64,000 bases of DNA. Source: Erythrobacter sp. SG61-1L (GTDB lineage Bacteria > Pseudomonadota > Alphaproteobacteria > Sphingomonadales > Sphingomonadaceae). A model generated the notes under the pieces. It did not search any database. It was not told the origin of the DNA and saw only the letters and a program-made list of their open reading frames with translations. How positions within the stretch are numbered: the first letter of the stretch is position 1; each line of letters begins with the position of its first letter. The position numbers and the translations under genes are program-made. The DNA lies in NCBI RefSeq assembly GCF_001305965.1, contig NZ_JXQC01000003.1, forward strand, positions 2,876,861-2,940,860. The letters run 5' to 3'. Below, in pieces: positions 41,452 to 49,324 of this stretch.

Positions 41452-42566
41452 TCTTCAAGACCACACATACCGGCAGTCTGCCGCGCCCCGAACAGCTGCT
41501 TTCCCTCGTCTTCGCGCGCGAAGGCGGCGGGATTGTGAGCGACGCGGAAATGGACGCGGCAGTGGAGGATGCCACTGCCTATGTCCTTGCCCGGCAGCGG
41601 GATGCGGGCATTGCCATCGTGGGCGATGGCGAGATGTCGAAGCCCAGCTATGCCACCTATATCAAGCACCGCCTGACCGGGTTCGACGGGGAAGCGGGCA
41701 GTTACGAATTCCAGGATCTGGAAGAGTTTCCCGGCGCCAAGGCGAAGGTGTTCGGTGATACCGGGCGTGCGCGGCGTTCCGCCCCGGCTTGCACGTCCGA
41801 GATCACCGTCAAGGACATGGAAGCGCCGCGGATCGATGCCGAACGGCTGAACCGGCTGGCGGGCGATCACGAGACTTTCATGTCCGCCGCATCGCCCGGG
41901 GTGACGGCGCTGTTCTTCCCCAACCGCTTCTACAAGGATGACGAGGAATATGTCTTCGCCATCGCGGAGGCGCTGCGGCACGAATATGAAACCATCGCGA
42001 ATGCCGGGATCACCCTGCAGCTCGATTGCCCGGATATGGCCATGGGCCGCCACGTGCAGTTCACGCATCTTTCGACCGAGGAATTCCGCAAGAAGCTGGC
42101 CATGAACGTGGCCGCGCTGAACCATGCTTTGCGCAATATCCCGGCGGAAAGGCTGCGCATGCATCTGTGTTGGGGCAATTATCCCGGTCCGCATCATTGC
42201 GACGTGCCACTGGATGACATTGCGGACATCGTCTGGCAGGCAAAGCCGCAGACGGTTCTGCTGGAAGGCGCCAATCCGCGCCACGCCCATGAATTTGCCT
42301 GGTTCGAAGAAAACGAGCTGCCCGAAGGCAAGGTGCTTTGCCCCGGCATGATCGAACCGCAGAGCAGCTATATCGAACATCCCGAACTGATCGCCCAGCG
42401 CATCGGCCGCTATGCCGACCTGTTAGGAACTGAGCGGATTCTGGCGGGGGTCGATTGCGGCTTTTCTGTCCACGCAGGCAGCGGCAATCTCGATCCCGAA
42501 GTGGTCTGGGCGAAACTTGCCGCGCTTGCGGAAGGGGCAGAGATCGCCGGGCGGCGCTTTCGTTAG
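41448..42566 (+). CDS. MetE-fold zinc thiol/methyl transferase, second copy
   Basis: This is a 372-residue homologue of the preceding protein. It starts with TTHTGSLPRP (the family's N-terminal strand motif), has VGDGEMSKPSY near residue 59 and zinc ligands H239-x-C241 (HLCWGN) and C337 (GVDCGF). The two proteins differ enough, and are both intact enough, to suggest distinct roles, perhaps a heteromer or sequential transfer to and from a thiol carrier. The start overlaps the stop of the first copy. It is the last gene of the catabolic block before the tRNA-Leu gene. Confidence 0.85.
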   Translation: MIFKTTHTGSLPRPEQLLSLVFAREGGGIVSDAEMDAAVEDATAYVLARQRDAGIAIVGDGEMSKPSYATYIKHRLTGFDGEAGSYEFQDLEEFPGAKAKVFGDTGRARRSAPACTSEITVKDMEAPRIDAERLNRLAGDHETFMSAASPGVTALFFPNRFYKDDEEYVFAIAEALRHEYETIANAGITLQLDCPDMAMGRHVQFTHLSTEEFRKKLAMNVAALNHALRNIPAERLRMHLCWGNYPGPHHCDVPLDDIADIVWQAKPQTVLLEGANPRHAHEFAWFEENELPEGKVLCPGMIEPQSSYIEHPELIAQRIGRYADLLGTERILAGVDCGFSVHAGSGNLDPEVVWAKLAALAEGAEIAGRRFR

Positions 42567-42853
42567 GTTAACCGTCGCAGGCCTCGATTGGCGGAAATAC
42601 GTGCCGACAGCTCAGCGCCGGGCGCAGTCTTGCGCCCAAGAATTGCGATCGAGACCGGTGGGCGCCGAAATAGTTGCGGCCTGCCGGTAACCAATCGTTT
42701 CGTAAGAATGACAGGATATTGCTGTCCCGCTTTGAGCCGGAATTTGCCGCGCGAATCGTGTCAAAAACGCTCGCGCTGCTCGTAGAAAGCCGTTATCCGG
42801 CAAGAGCTTAGTTGGTTATCGCGGACCCGGGGACGGGTCTGAACATCACGTGT

Positions 42854-42938
42854 GCGGGCGTGGCGGAATGGTAGACGCCGGGGACTTAAAATCCCCTGAG
42901 CTTTGCTCGTGCGGGTTCAAGTCCCGCCGCCCGCACCA
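42854..42938 (+). tRNA. tRNA-Leu (anticodon UAA)
   Basis: The 85-base sequence folds as a class II tRNA. Acceptor GCGGGCG (42854-42860) pairs with CGCCCGC (42928-42934), with discriminator A and an encoded CCA (42936-42938). The anticodon stem GGGGA/TCCCC encloses the loop CTTAAAA with anticodon TAA at 42887-42889. A long variable arm (GAGC-TTT-GCTC) and the GTTCAAG T-loop are present. It lies between the catabolic block and the PilZ gene. Confidence 0.97.
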
Positions 42939-43129
42939 TCAGTGTTTACTACGAGGCTTCACCACACACTTTATTCACGTTTGGAAGTCAGGGAATATTA
43001 GCATTTATCGGATACCCACGTAGAAATGCGGGGTTCTCTGCCCCGGAGTGGGCAGGCCCATCTTCCGGACAGTTGCCTCGTCGAACGAAAATTGGGTGGC
43101 CAGCCGGCTGGCCCATGCGAGAAAACGCT

Positions 43130-43816
43130 ATGACTGAGGTTGTGCAATCGCCTGGCGGTCATGTGCAGGGACAGGTGGCAGGCCCGCCGGGTGACGACGG
43201 CGAGGAGCAGCGGATTGCCCCCCGCTTCACCCTGCTGATCCGTACTGCCAAACTGATCTGCTCGTTGGGCGAATATCTATGCATTGTCCGCGATGCCTCC
43301 TCCACGGGGGTCAGCATCCGTACCTTCCATCCGCTGCCGCAAGGTGTGCAGCTGACCCTTGAACTTCCCAATGGTGACCGGCACCCGGTGGAACGTGTGT
43401 GGGAAAAGGAAGGTGCTGCTGGATTCCGCTTTCCGGTGGAAGTGGATATTGATCGCCTGCTTAACAACAAAAGCCGCTTTCCCAAGCGTGCGGTGCGGCT
43501 GAAGCTGCAACTGCCGGCGCTGATTTCGTGTCACGGCCGCACGGCCGGAGTGGTGATCCACAATATCTCGCAGCAGGGCGCGCAGATCGAATCTCCGCTC
43601 TACATGGCAATCGACCAGAAGCTGCGGCTGGAGGCCGACAATCTGCCCGTGATTCAGGCGCGGGTGCGCTGGCGCAAGGATTCCAATTACGGGCTGGTGT
43701 TCGACGATACGTTCCAGTTTGCCGAACTCGCGCGACTGGCAGCGCAGCTTCAGGGAAGCTGTAATATCGAGAGCGGTACGTGGATACCCGGACCCATGGA
43801 TTCCGTCCGGCGTTAA
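43130..43816 (+). CDS. Tandem PilZ-domain c-di-GMP receptor
   Basis: This 228-residue cytoplasmic protein has two PilZ domains. Domain 1 has RxxxR at residues 28-32 (RIAPR) and DxSxxG at 55-60 (DASSTG). Domain 2 has RxxxR at 116-120 (RFPKR) and NxSxxG at 145-150 (NISQQG). Both c-di-GMP-binding signatures are complete. ATG 43130 was chosen; in-frame starts at 43115 and 43073 would add 5 or 19 residues. It stands 58 bases upstream of a four-gene envelope-glycan operon on the same strand, so control of glycan synthesis by c-di-GMP is a reasonable inference. Confidence 0.88.
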   Translation: MTEVVQSPGGHVQGQVAGPPGDDGEEQRIAPRFTLLIRTAKLICSLGEYLCIVRDASSTGVSIRTFHPLPQGVQLTLELPNGDRHPVERVWEKEGAAGFRFPVEVDIDRLLNNKSRFPKRAVRLKLQLPALISCHGRTAGVVIHNISQQGAQIESPLYMAIDQKLRLEADNLPVIQARVRWRKDSNYGLVFDDTFQFAELARLAAQLQGSCNIESGTWIPGPMDSVRR

Positions 43817-43874
43817 CCTGCTCCTAACCATTATCGTTCACTCCCGGACAGGAGCAAATCACCGGGGGTAGATT

Positions 43875-45476
43875 GTGACGGAATTCAGCCGAACTTCGCA
43901 GGCCAAAGAGGTCGTTGTCGACGTGGCGATCATCGGTGCGGGGCCTGCGGGCCTTACTGCCGGTTATCTGCTGACCAAGCAGGGCAAGACTGTCGCGATC
44001 ATCGAAAAGGACGAGACCTATGTCGGCGGCATCAGCCGCACGGTGGAGCATGAAGGCTACCGTTTCGACATTGGCGGCCACCGGTTCTTTTCCAAGAGCG
44101 CCGCTGTGGTTGACCTCTGGAACGAGATCCTGCCCGACGATTTCATCCAGCGTCCGCGGATGAGCCGCATCTATTACGAGGGCAAGTTCTACTCCTACCC
44201 GCTGCGCGCCTTCGAGGCTCTGCGCAACCTGGGTATCTGGCGCTCGACCACCTGCATGGTCAGCTATCTCTGGTCCAAGGCCTTCCCGATCAAGGACGTG
44301 AAGAGCTTCGAGGACTGGACGACCAACCAGTTCGGCCAGAAGCTCTATTCGATCTTCTTCAAGACCTATACCGAGAAGGTGTGGGGCATGCCCTGCAACG
44401 AAATGAGCGCCGACTGGGCCGCCCAGCGTATCAAGGGCCTGTCGCTCTGGGGTGCAGTTGTCGATGGCCTCAAGCGTTCGCTCGGCCTCAACAAGCGCCC
44501 GAATGACGGGCAGCAGGTCAAGACCCTGCTTGAAACCTTCCGCTATCCGCGCCTCGGCCCCGGCATGATGTGGGAAGCCGCCCGCGACCGGATCGTGGAG
44601 CGCGGCGGCCATGTGGTCATGGGCCACGCGCTCAAGCAGCTCGCTTCGGATGGGCAGGATGGCTGGCGCATGGTTGCCACGGGCAAGGATGGTGAACTTG
44701 TCGTCCGCGCCAAACACGCCATCAGCTCCGCTCCGATGCGCGAACTCGCAGCGCGCCTGCATCCGCTGCCGGAATCGACGCTCAACGCCTCGCAGCTCAA
44801 ATATCGGGATTTCCTCACCGTCGCGCTGATGATCCGTTCTGAAGACCTCTTCCCGGACAACTGGATCTACATCCACGACAGCAAGGTGAAGGTCGGCCGC
44901 GTGCAGAACTTCCGCAGCTGGTCGCCGGAAATGGTGCCGGATGAAAGCGTCGCCTGTGTCGGCCTCGAATATTTCTGTTTCGAAGGCGACGGCCTGTGGT
45001 CGTCGAGCGATGCGGATCTGGTCGAACTGGCGAAGAAGGAAATGGAAATCCTCGGCCTGCTCGATCCCTCTGCCGTGATCGGCGGCGCGGTGGTTCGTCA
45101 GGAAAAGGCCTATCCGGTCTATGACGAAGCCTATGCCGCCAATGTCGACGTGATGCGCAAGGAACTGGAGGACAAGTTCCCCACCCTTCATCTGGTCGGC
45201 CGCAACGGTATGCACCGCTACAACAATCAGGATCACGCGATGATGACCGCTATGCTGACGGTGGAGAACATCCTCGCCGGCGAGCGCATCTACGACACGT
45301 GGTGCGTCAATGAGGATGCCGAATATCACGAGGCAGGCGATGAAGGCGCCGAAAAGGCCCTGCCGCAGCGTGAGACCGCCGCTCGCCAGCCGGTGAGTCC
45401 GGATCAGGCCGTCGCGCTTGCATCCGTGCGCGATGTTCCTGAACGCATTGTGCCAGAAGGCCGCAAGGCCGCCTGA
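43875..45476 (+). CDS. FAD-dependent oxidoreductase, UDP-galactopyranose-mutase-like
   Basis: This is a 533-residue flavoprotein with IIGAGPAGLTAGYLLTKQGK near residue 20, GGISRTVEHEGYRFDIGGHRFF near 52 and a C-terminal segment RNGMHRYNNQDHAMMTAM, a layout seen in UDP-galactopyranose mutases and protoporphyrinogen-oxidase-like enzymes. Bacterial members next to glycosyltransferase genes are usually sugar mutases or oxidoreductases acting on nucleotide- or lipid-linked sugars. The start is GTG 43875 after GGGGGTAG. It heads the operon with GtrA, epimerase and GT-C genes. The exact reaction is not determined. Confidence 0.82.
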   Translation: MTEFSRTSQAKEVVVDVAIIGAGPAGLTAGYLLTKQGKTVAIIEKDETYVGGISRTVEHEGYRFDIGGHRFFSKSAAVVDLWNEILPDDFIQRPRMSRIYYEGKFYSYPLRAFEALRNLGIWRSTTCMVSYLWSKAFPIKDVKSFEDWTTNQFGQKLYSIFFKTYTEKVWGMPCNEMSADWAAQRIKGLSLWGAVVDGLKRSLGLNKRPNDGQQVKTLLETFRYPRLGPGMMWEAARDRIVERGGHVVMGHALKQLASDGQDGWRMVATGKDGELVVRAKHAISSAPMRELAARLHPLPESTLNASQLKYRDFLTVALMIRSEDLFPDNWIYIHDSKVKVGRVQNFRSWSPEMVPDESVACVGLEYFCFEGDGLWSSSDADLVELAKKEMEILGLLDPSAVIGGAVVRQEKAYPVYDEAYAANVDVMRKELEDKFPTLHLVGRNGMHRYNNQDHAMMTAMLTVENILAGERIYDTWCVNEDAEYHEAGDEGAEKALPQRETAARQPVSPDQAVALASVRDVPERIVPEGRKAA

Positions 45477-45492
45477 CGCCGGAGGTAAAGCC

Positions 45493-45912
45493 ATGACGGA
45501 CAGTCTCTACCGTCTGAGCCAGAACCAGTTCCTGCGCTATCTTATTGCCAGCGTGGGTGCCCTGTCGGTCGATATGGGCAGCTTCATCCTGATGCTGCAC
45601 TTCGGGATACTGGCCGGGCTTGCGGCGGCAATCGCCTATACGCTCGGGATCGTCGCGCATTGGGTCTTGCTCAGCCGGGGGGTGTTCAAGGAAGGCGTTG
45701 CCGAACGCGGCATGGCCCGCACGCAGCAGAAGGTGATCTTCTTCGTCACTACACTGGCGGGGCTTGGCCTGACGACTGCGGTGGTCAGCGTACTGGTTGC
45801 GCTTGGCGTGGCGCCGATCGTGACCAAGGTGTTGGCGGTGGTGCTGAGCTTCACGCTCAACTGGCTGATCCGCAAACGTTACATCTTCCGGCCCGCCGTG
45901 GCGGTTGCCTGA
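45493..45912 (+). CDS. GtrA family membrane protein
   Basis: This is a 139-residue GtrA-family protein with four membrane spans and the typical start FLRYLIASVGALSVDMG and end SFTLNWLIRKRYIFR. GtrA proteins help move polyprenyl-phosphate-linked sugars across the inner membrane for polysaccharide or O-antigen modification. CGGAGG before ATG 45493 is a strong ribosome site; longer in-frame starts lie inside the upstream gene. The gap to the flavoprotein gene is 16 bases and to the epimerase gene 19 bases. Confidence 0.92.
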   Translation: MTDSLYRLSQNQFLRYLIASVGALSVDMGSFILMLHFGILAGLAAAIAYTLGIVAHWVLLSRGVFKEGVAERGMARTQQKVIFFVTTLAGLGLTTAVVSVLVALGVAPIVTKVLAVVLSFTLNWLIRKRYIFRPAVAVA

Positions 45913-45931
45913 AGCATTACAGGGGGAAATC

Positions 45932-46969
45932 ATGGCGGAATATCTCGTCACTGGCGGTTCCGGCTTCGTGGGCACTTTGCTGGTGGGCAAGCTGCTCGAT
46001 GAAGGGCACCGCGTCGTCTCGATAGACCTGTTGCCTTCCACCCTGTCTCACCCCCGCCTCAATGCGGTGGTCGGCGACATTCGCGATCGCGCCGCGCTCG
46101 ATGCGATCTATGCCGCGTGCAAGCCCGATGCGGTATTTCACTGCGCCGCGCTGCTGGCGCATGGGTCCATCACCGAAAAGGAACTGATGTCCCACAATGC
46201 GGAAGGCACCCGCGTGCTGGCGGAGGCCACGGCCGCTGCCGGTGTGCGCAAGGTGGTTTATCTTTCCAGCAATTGTCTGTGGGGCCACGGTTTCGAACGC
46301 CCGGTGAGGGAAGACGATGCCCCCGCCCCCTGTGAGCCTTACGGCGTGAGCAAGCTGGAGGGCGAACGGGTGCTGGCCGGCTTCGGCAACCAGTTCGAAA
46401 CTGTCGCCATCCGTTGCCCGACCATCATCGATGAAGGGCGCCTCGGCCTGCTGGCGATCCTGTTCGAATTCATCTCCGACGATAATCGTATCCCGCTGGT
46501 GGGCAGCGGGGCGAACCGGTACCAGTTCATTTATGCCGCCGATCTGCTCGATGCTATGGTGCGCGCCGCCAGTTGCGAAGGCAGCCATGTCTTCGGCATC
46601 GGTTCGGACAATGTTCCCAGCATGGCGGGCGCCTTCCAGCACGTGATTGACGGTTCGGGCAGCAAGTCCCGCCTGCTGCGCTTGCCCAAGGCACCGATGA
46701 TCCTGGCGATGCAGATCGCGCACCACCTGCGCATTTCGCCGCTCGGCCCCTATCACTACCGGATGATTGCCAGTTCCTTTGTGTTCGACACAACTTCGAT
46801 CAAGCGGGTTCTGGGCTGGAAGCCTACGCTGACCAACGGGGAGATGCTGCTCAGGGCCTATCGCTATTATCATTCCAACCGCAGTGAGATCGCCGCGCGT
46901 TCGAATGTCTCGGCCCATCGGCAGGCCACCAAGATGGGCGTGATCCGGGTATTGAAGTGGCTGTCTTGA
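45932..46969 (+). CDS. NAD-dependent epimerase/dehydratase
   Basis: This is a 345-residue extended short-chain dehydrogenase with NAD-binding VTGGSGFVGTLL at residues 5-16, SSNCLWG near 115 in place of the usual serine strand, and the catalytic YGVSK (Y-x-x-x-K) near 139. The family converts nucleotide- or lipid-linked sugars (4-epimerases, 4-reductases) or sterol-like alcohols. Context with GtrA and a GT-C protein points to an envelope sugar. GGGGGAAATC precedes ATG 45932. The stop overlaps a possible TTG start of the next gene. Confidence 0.9.
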   Translation: MAEYLVTGGSGFVGTLLVGKLLDEGHRVVSIDLLPSTLSHPRLNAVVGDIRDRAALDAIYAACKPDAVFHCAALLAHGSITEKELMSHNAEGTRVLAEATAAAGVRKVVYLSSNCLWGHGFERPVREDDAPAPCEPYGVSKLEGERVLAGFGNQFETVAIRCPTIIDEGRLGLLAILFEFISDDNRIPLVGSGANRYQFIYAADLLDAMVRAASCEGSHVFGIGSDNVPSMAGAFQHVIDGSGSKSRLLRLPKAPMILAMQIAHHLRISPLGPYHYRMIASSFVFDTTSIKRVLGWKPTLTNGEMLLRAYRYYHSNRSEIAARSNVSAHRQATKMGVIRVLKWLS

Positions 46970-48765
46970 CCGACAGTCCGGCTAATTCCACTGACGGGGC
47001 CGCACAGGAGGAGGTTCAGGGCGAACCGGCCGGGCCGTGGCGTCCGCGCCTCTGGCATATATGGCTGGCCCTGTCGGCATTTCTGCTGCTGATCAATCTG
47101 CATGATGTGACCCGCTCTCTCGCGCCGGAGTCTGACGATTATCTGCGTCTGGCACAGGTGCGCGACTGGCTTGCCGGGCAGGACTGGTTCGATTCTCGCC
47201 AATATCGGATGAATCCGCCGGTCGGTGCCGACATTCATTGGGTTCGGCTGGTGGATTTGCCCATAGCGGGCTTCATTCTGTTGTTTCGGCTATTCCTCAA
47301 CCAACAGGCGGCAGAGACGGCGGCCATGGTCGCAGTGCCGCTCGCGCAGCTCTATGTCACCATGCTGGTGCTGCGCGCGCTGATGCGCGAGCTTGGTCAG
47401 ACGGCTTCGGAAGTCCAGCTGGGAATGCTTCTCATTCCGCTGATGCCGCTGCTCAGCTTCAATTACATGCCGATGCGGATCGATCACCACGGATGGCAGG
47501 CGACTGCCATGCTGACGATCGTCTGGCTGATGATCCGAACAGGGTATCGGCAGGCATTTGTGGCGGGTTTTCTTGCGGCTGTGCTTCTCTTCATCTCGGT
47601 GGAAGGCATGCCGATGGTTGCGGCAATCGGCGGCCTTTATGCCGTCCGCTACTGGCTGGATCGTGCGCGCGAATATGAGGGCTATCTTCTAGGGCTGGCT
47701 ATCGGTGGGCCGGTGTTGTTCCTGGTTCTGCGGCCGCTGTCGGATGTCGCTACGCCCTATTGCGACATGCTTAGCTGGCCGCATTTTCTTGCCTTTGGCG
47801 CCAGTGCGCTTGCGGCAGCGGGTGCGCGCATAATGCCTGCGCAAGGTGGCAAGACGGGACGTTTGCTTGCACTGCTTCCGATTCCGCTTGTGGCCGCGCC
47901 TGCCATGCTGCTGCCACTGGGTATTTGCGCGATTTCGCCCATGTCGGTGCTTGATCCGGTATTGAAGGCAAACTGGTTCAATTATCTGATGGAATCGGCG
48001 CCTCTCTGGCGGCAGATCCCTTCAGTTGCGGTCATGCTGGTTGCGGATTTCGTGCTCATTGCCCTTGGCGTCCGCCTGGCGCGGGAACGTTGGCGGGGCA
48101 CCGATTACTGGCAGAAATGGATATTTCTCACCCTTGCGACACTGGCTGCCGCGGTGGTCGCCCTGCTTGTCATGCGGGCGGCGATTACGGCCCAATTGCT
48201 GACTCTGCCATTTTCCGCGCTGCTGCTTGCAACGCTACTCCCACGGGCACAGGCGCTGGGCGGTACGGTCAAGCGGGTGATCGCAACCGTGATTTGCTTC
48301 GTGCTGGTTACCCCTGCGCTGGTCACTGCTACGGCAAAGCCGTTCGATGCCAAGGTCAGCTACACTCTGGTAACTCATCCCAAGCTGGGAATGGATGGCG
48401 AATGCAGCATAGATCGATTGCGCGAAATCCCGCCATCGATGATGTTCGCTTCACTGGACCTCAGTGCGCAGATCGTCGCGCGGACGCCGCACAGCGTGGT
48501 GATGGGCGGCTATCATCGCAATCAGGCCAAGATGCTTGAAGTATTCCGTGCCTTTGGCGGGCCGATCGATCAGGCGGAAACGCTCATCCGTGCCAATCAC
48601 GCGAAGTATGTGGTGACGTGCACCAGTTCTCCAGATCTCGCGGCCTATGCGAATATGGGCGAGGATAATCTGGCCGATCGTATTTTTGCAGGCAATCCGC
48701 CGCCCTGGCTGGAGCCGGTGCCGAATCTGGGTAATGCGGCCTTGCGCTTGTATCGGGTCAGATAG
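46957..48765 (+). CDS. GT-C-like polytopic membrane glycosyltransferase, Stt3/AglB-like
   Basis: This 602-residue protein has about 11-13 membrane spans and a C-terminal soluble part of about 120 residues. After the first span it has PESDDYLRLAQVRDWLAGQ, resembling the acidic first periplasmic loop of GT-C transferases, and later MRIDHHGWQ near residue 174, resembling the DHH loop of Stt3/AglB/PglB oligosaccharyltransferases. The WWDYG motif of true oligosaccharyltransferases is not visible. It probably transfers a polyprenyl-linked sugar to an envelope acceptor. Start GTG 46957 overlaps the epimerase stop by 13 bases; a TTG at 46966 is an alternative. Confidence 0.75.
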   Translation: MAVLTDSPANSTDGAAQEEVQGEPAGPWRPRLWHIWLALSAFLLLINLHDVTRSLAPESDDYLRLAQVRDWLAGQDWFDSRQYRMNPPVGADIHWVRLVDLPIAGFILLFRLFLNQQAAETAAMVAVPLAQLYVTMLVLRALMRELGQTASEVQLGMLLIPLMPLLSFNYMPMRIDHHGWQATAMLTIVWLMIRTGYRQAFVAGFLAAVLLFISVEGMPMVAAIGGLYAVRYWLDRAREYEGYLLGLAIGGPVLFLVLRPLSDVATPYCDMLSWPHFLAFGASALAAAGARIMPAQGGKTGRLLALLPIPLVAAPAMLLPLGICAISPMSVLDPVLKANWFNYLMESAPLWRQIPSVAVMLVADFVLIALGVRLARERWRGTDYWQKWIFLTLATLAAAVVALLVMRAAITAQLLTLPFSALLLATLLPRAQALGGTVKRVIATVICFVLVTPALVTATAKPFDAKVSYTLVTHPKLGMDGECSIDRLREIPPSMMFASLDLSAQIVARTPHSVVMGGYHRNQAKMLEVFRAFGGPIDQAETLIRANHAKYVVTCTSSPDLAAYANMGEDNLADRIFAGNPPPWLEPVPNLGNAALRLYRVR

Positions 48766-48771
48766 GCCCGG

Positions 48772-49263
48772 TCAGGCAGGCCGGAACTTCATCGCCACGC
48801 CGTTCATGCAGTAACGCAGGCCGGTGGGCTTCGGCCCGTCACGGAACACATGGCCAAGATGGCCGCCGCAATCGGCGCAATGCACTTCCGTCCGTGGATA
48901 GCCGATCTTGTTGTCGGTAGAAGTGCCAACCGCCCCCGCAAGCGGCTTCCAGAAGCTGGGCCAGCCGGTGCCGCTTTCGAACTTGGTCTCGCTCGAATAG
49001 AGTTCGTTGTCGCAGCCCTTGCACAGAAAAGTGCCCTTGCGATGTTCCTTGTTGAGCGGCGAGGTGAACGGTCGCTCGGTCGCTTCCTGGCGCAGCACGT
49101 CATAGGCTTGCCGGTCCAGCAGCTTGCGCCATTCTGCGTCGGTATGAGTTACGCGATAGCCCGCCGCGAATGCGGGGCCGGCGCCGGAAAGGGCGGTGAG
49201 CGAAACGGCGCCGCCGAGCCAGCCGAGCAACGTTCTGCGCGATGGGGTGAGATGCTGGTTCAT
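48772..49263 (-). CDS. msrB: Tat-exported peptide-methionine (R)-S-oxide reductase
   Basis: MsrB reduces the R epimer of methionine sulfoxide in proteins. The 163-residue protein has a twin-arginine signal (SRRTLLGWLGG near residue 9) followed by a hydrophobic stretch ending in AFA. The zinc-binding CKGC and CADC pairs are present, as are GTGWPSFW and the catalytic cysteine in RYCMNG near the C-terminus (usually RYCINS). ATG 49263 was chosen over a start four codons earlier. With exported MsrA at 1378 the organism has a periplasmic repair pair encoded far apart. It is convergent with the GT-C gene, six bases away. Confidence 0.93.
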   Translation of the reverse strand: MNQHLTPSRRTLLGWLGGAVSLTALSGAGPAFAAGYRVTHTDAEWRKLLDRQAYDVLRQEATERPFTSPLNKEHRKGTFLCKGCDNELYSSETKFESGTGWPSFWKPLAGAVGTSTDNKIGYPRTEVHCADCGGHLGHVFRDGPKPTGLRYCMNGVAMKFRPA

Positions 49264-49324
49264 GTGCCTCTCCAAACTCGGCTTATCCTATCATGCCAAC
49301 GCGCGAATGGCGAAAGGGTTGCAC

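Noticed and set aside
40420-42566. A complete coenzyme M-dependent epoxide pathway
   Set aside because: Only the XecA-like fold is present. No disulfide oxidoreductase/carboxylase (XecC) or coenzyme M synthesis genes were seen, so the claim is kept as one possibility only.
42567-42853. Short reading frames in the gap before the tRNA
   Set aside because: They lack ribosome sites and recognisable composition; the gap is better read as the untranslated region before tRNA-Leu.
43029-43045. Hairpin CGGGG/CCCCG before the PilZ gene as a terminator or riboswitch
   Set aside because: The stem is only five pairs, with no U-tract and no conserved aptamer features.
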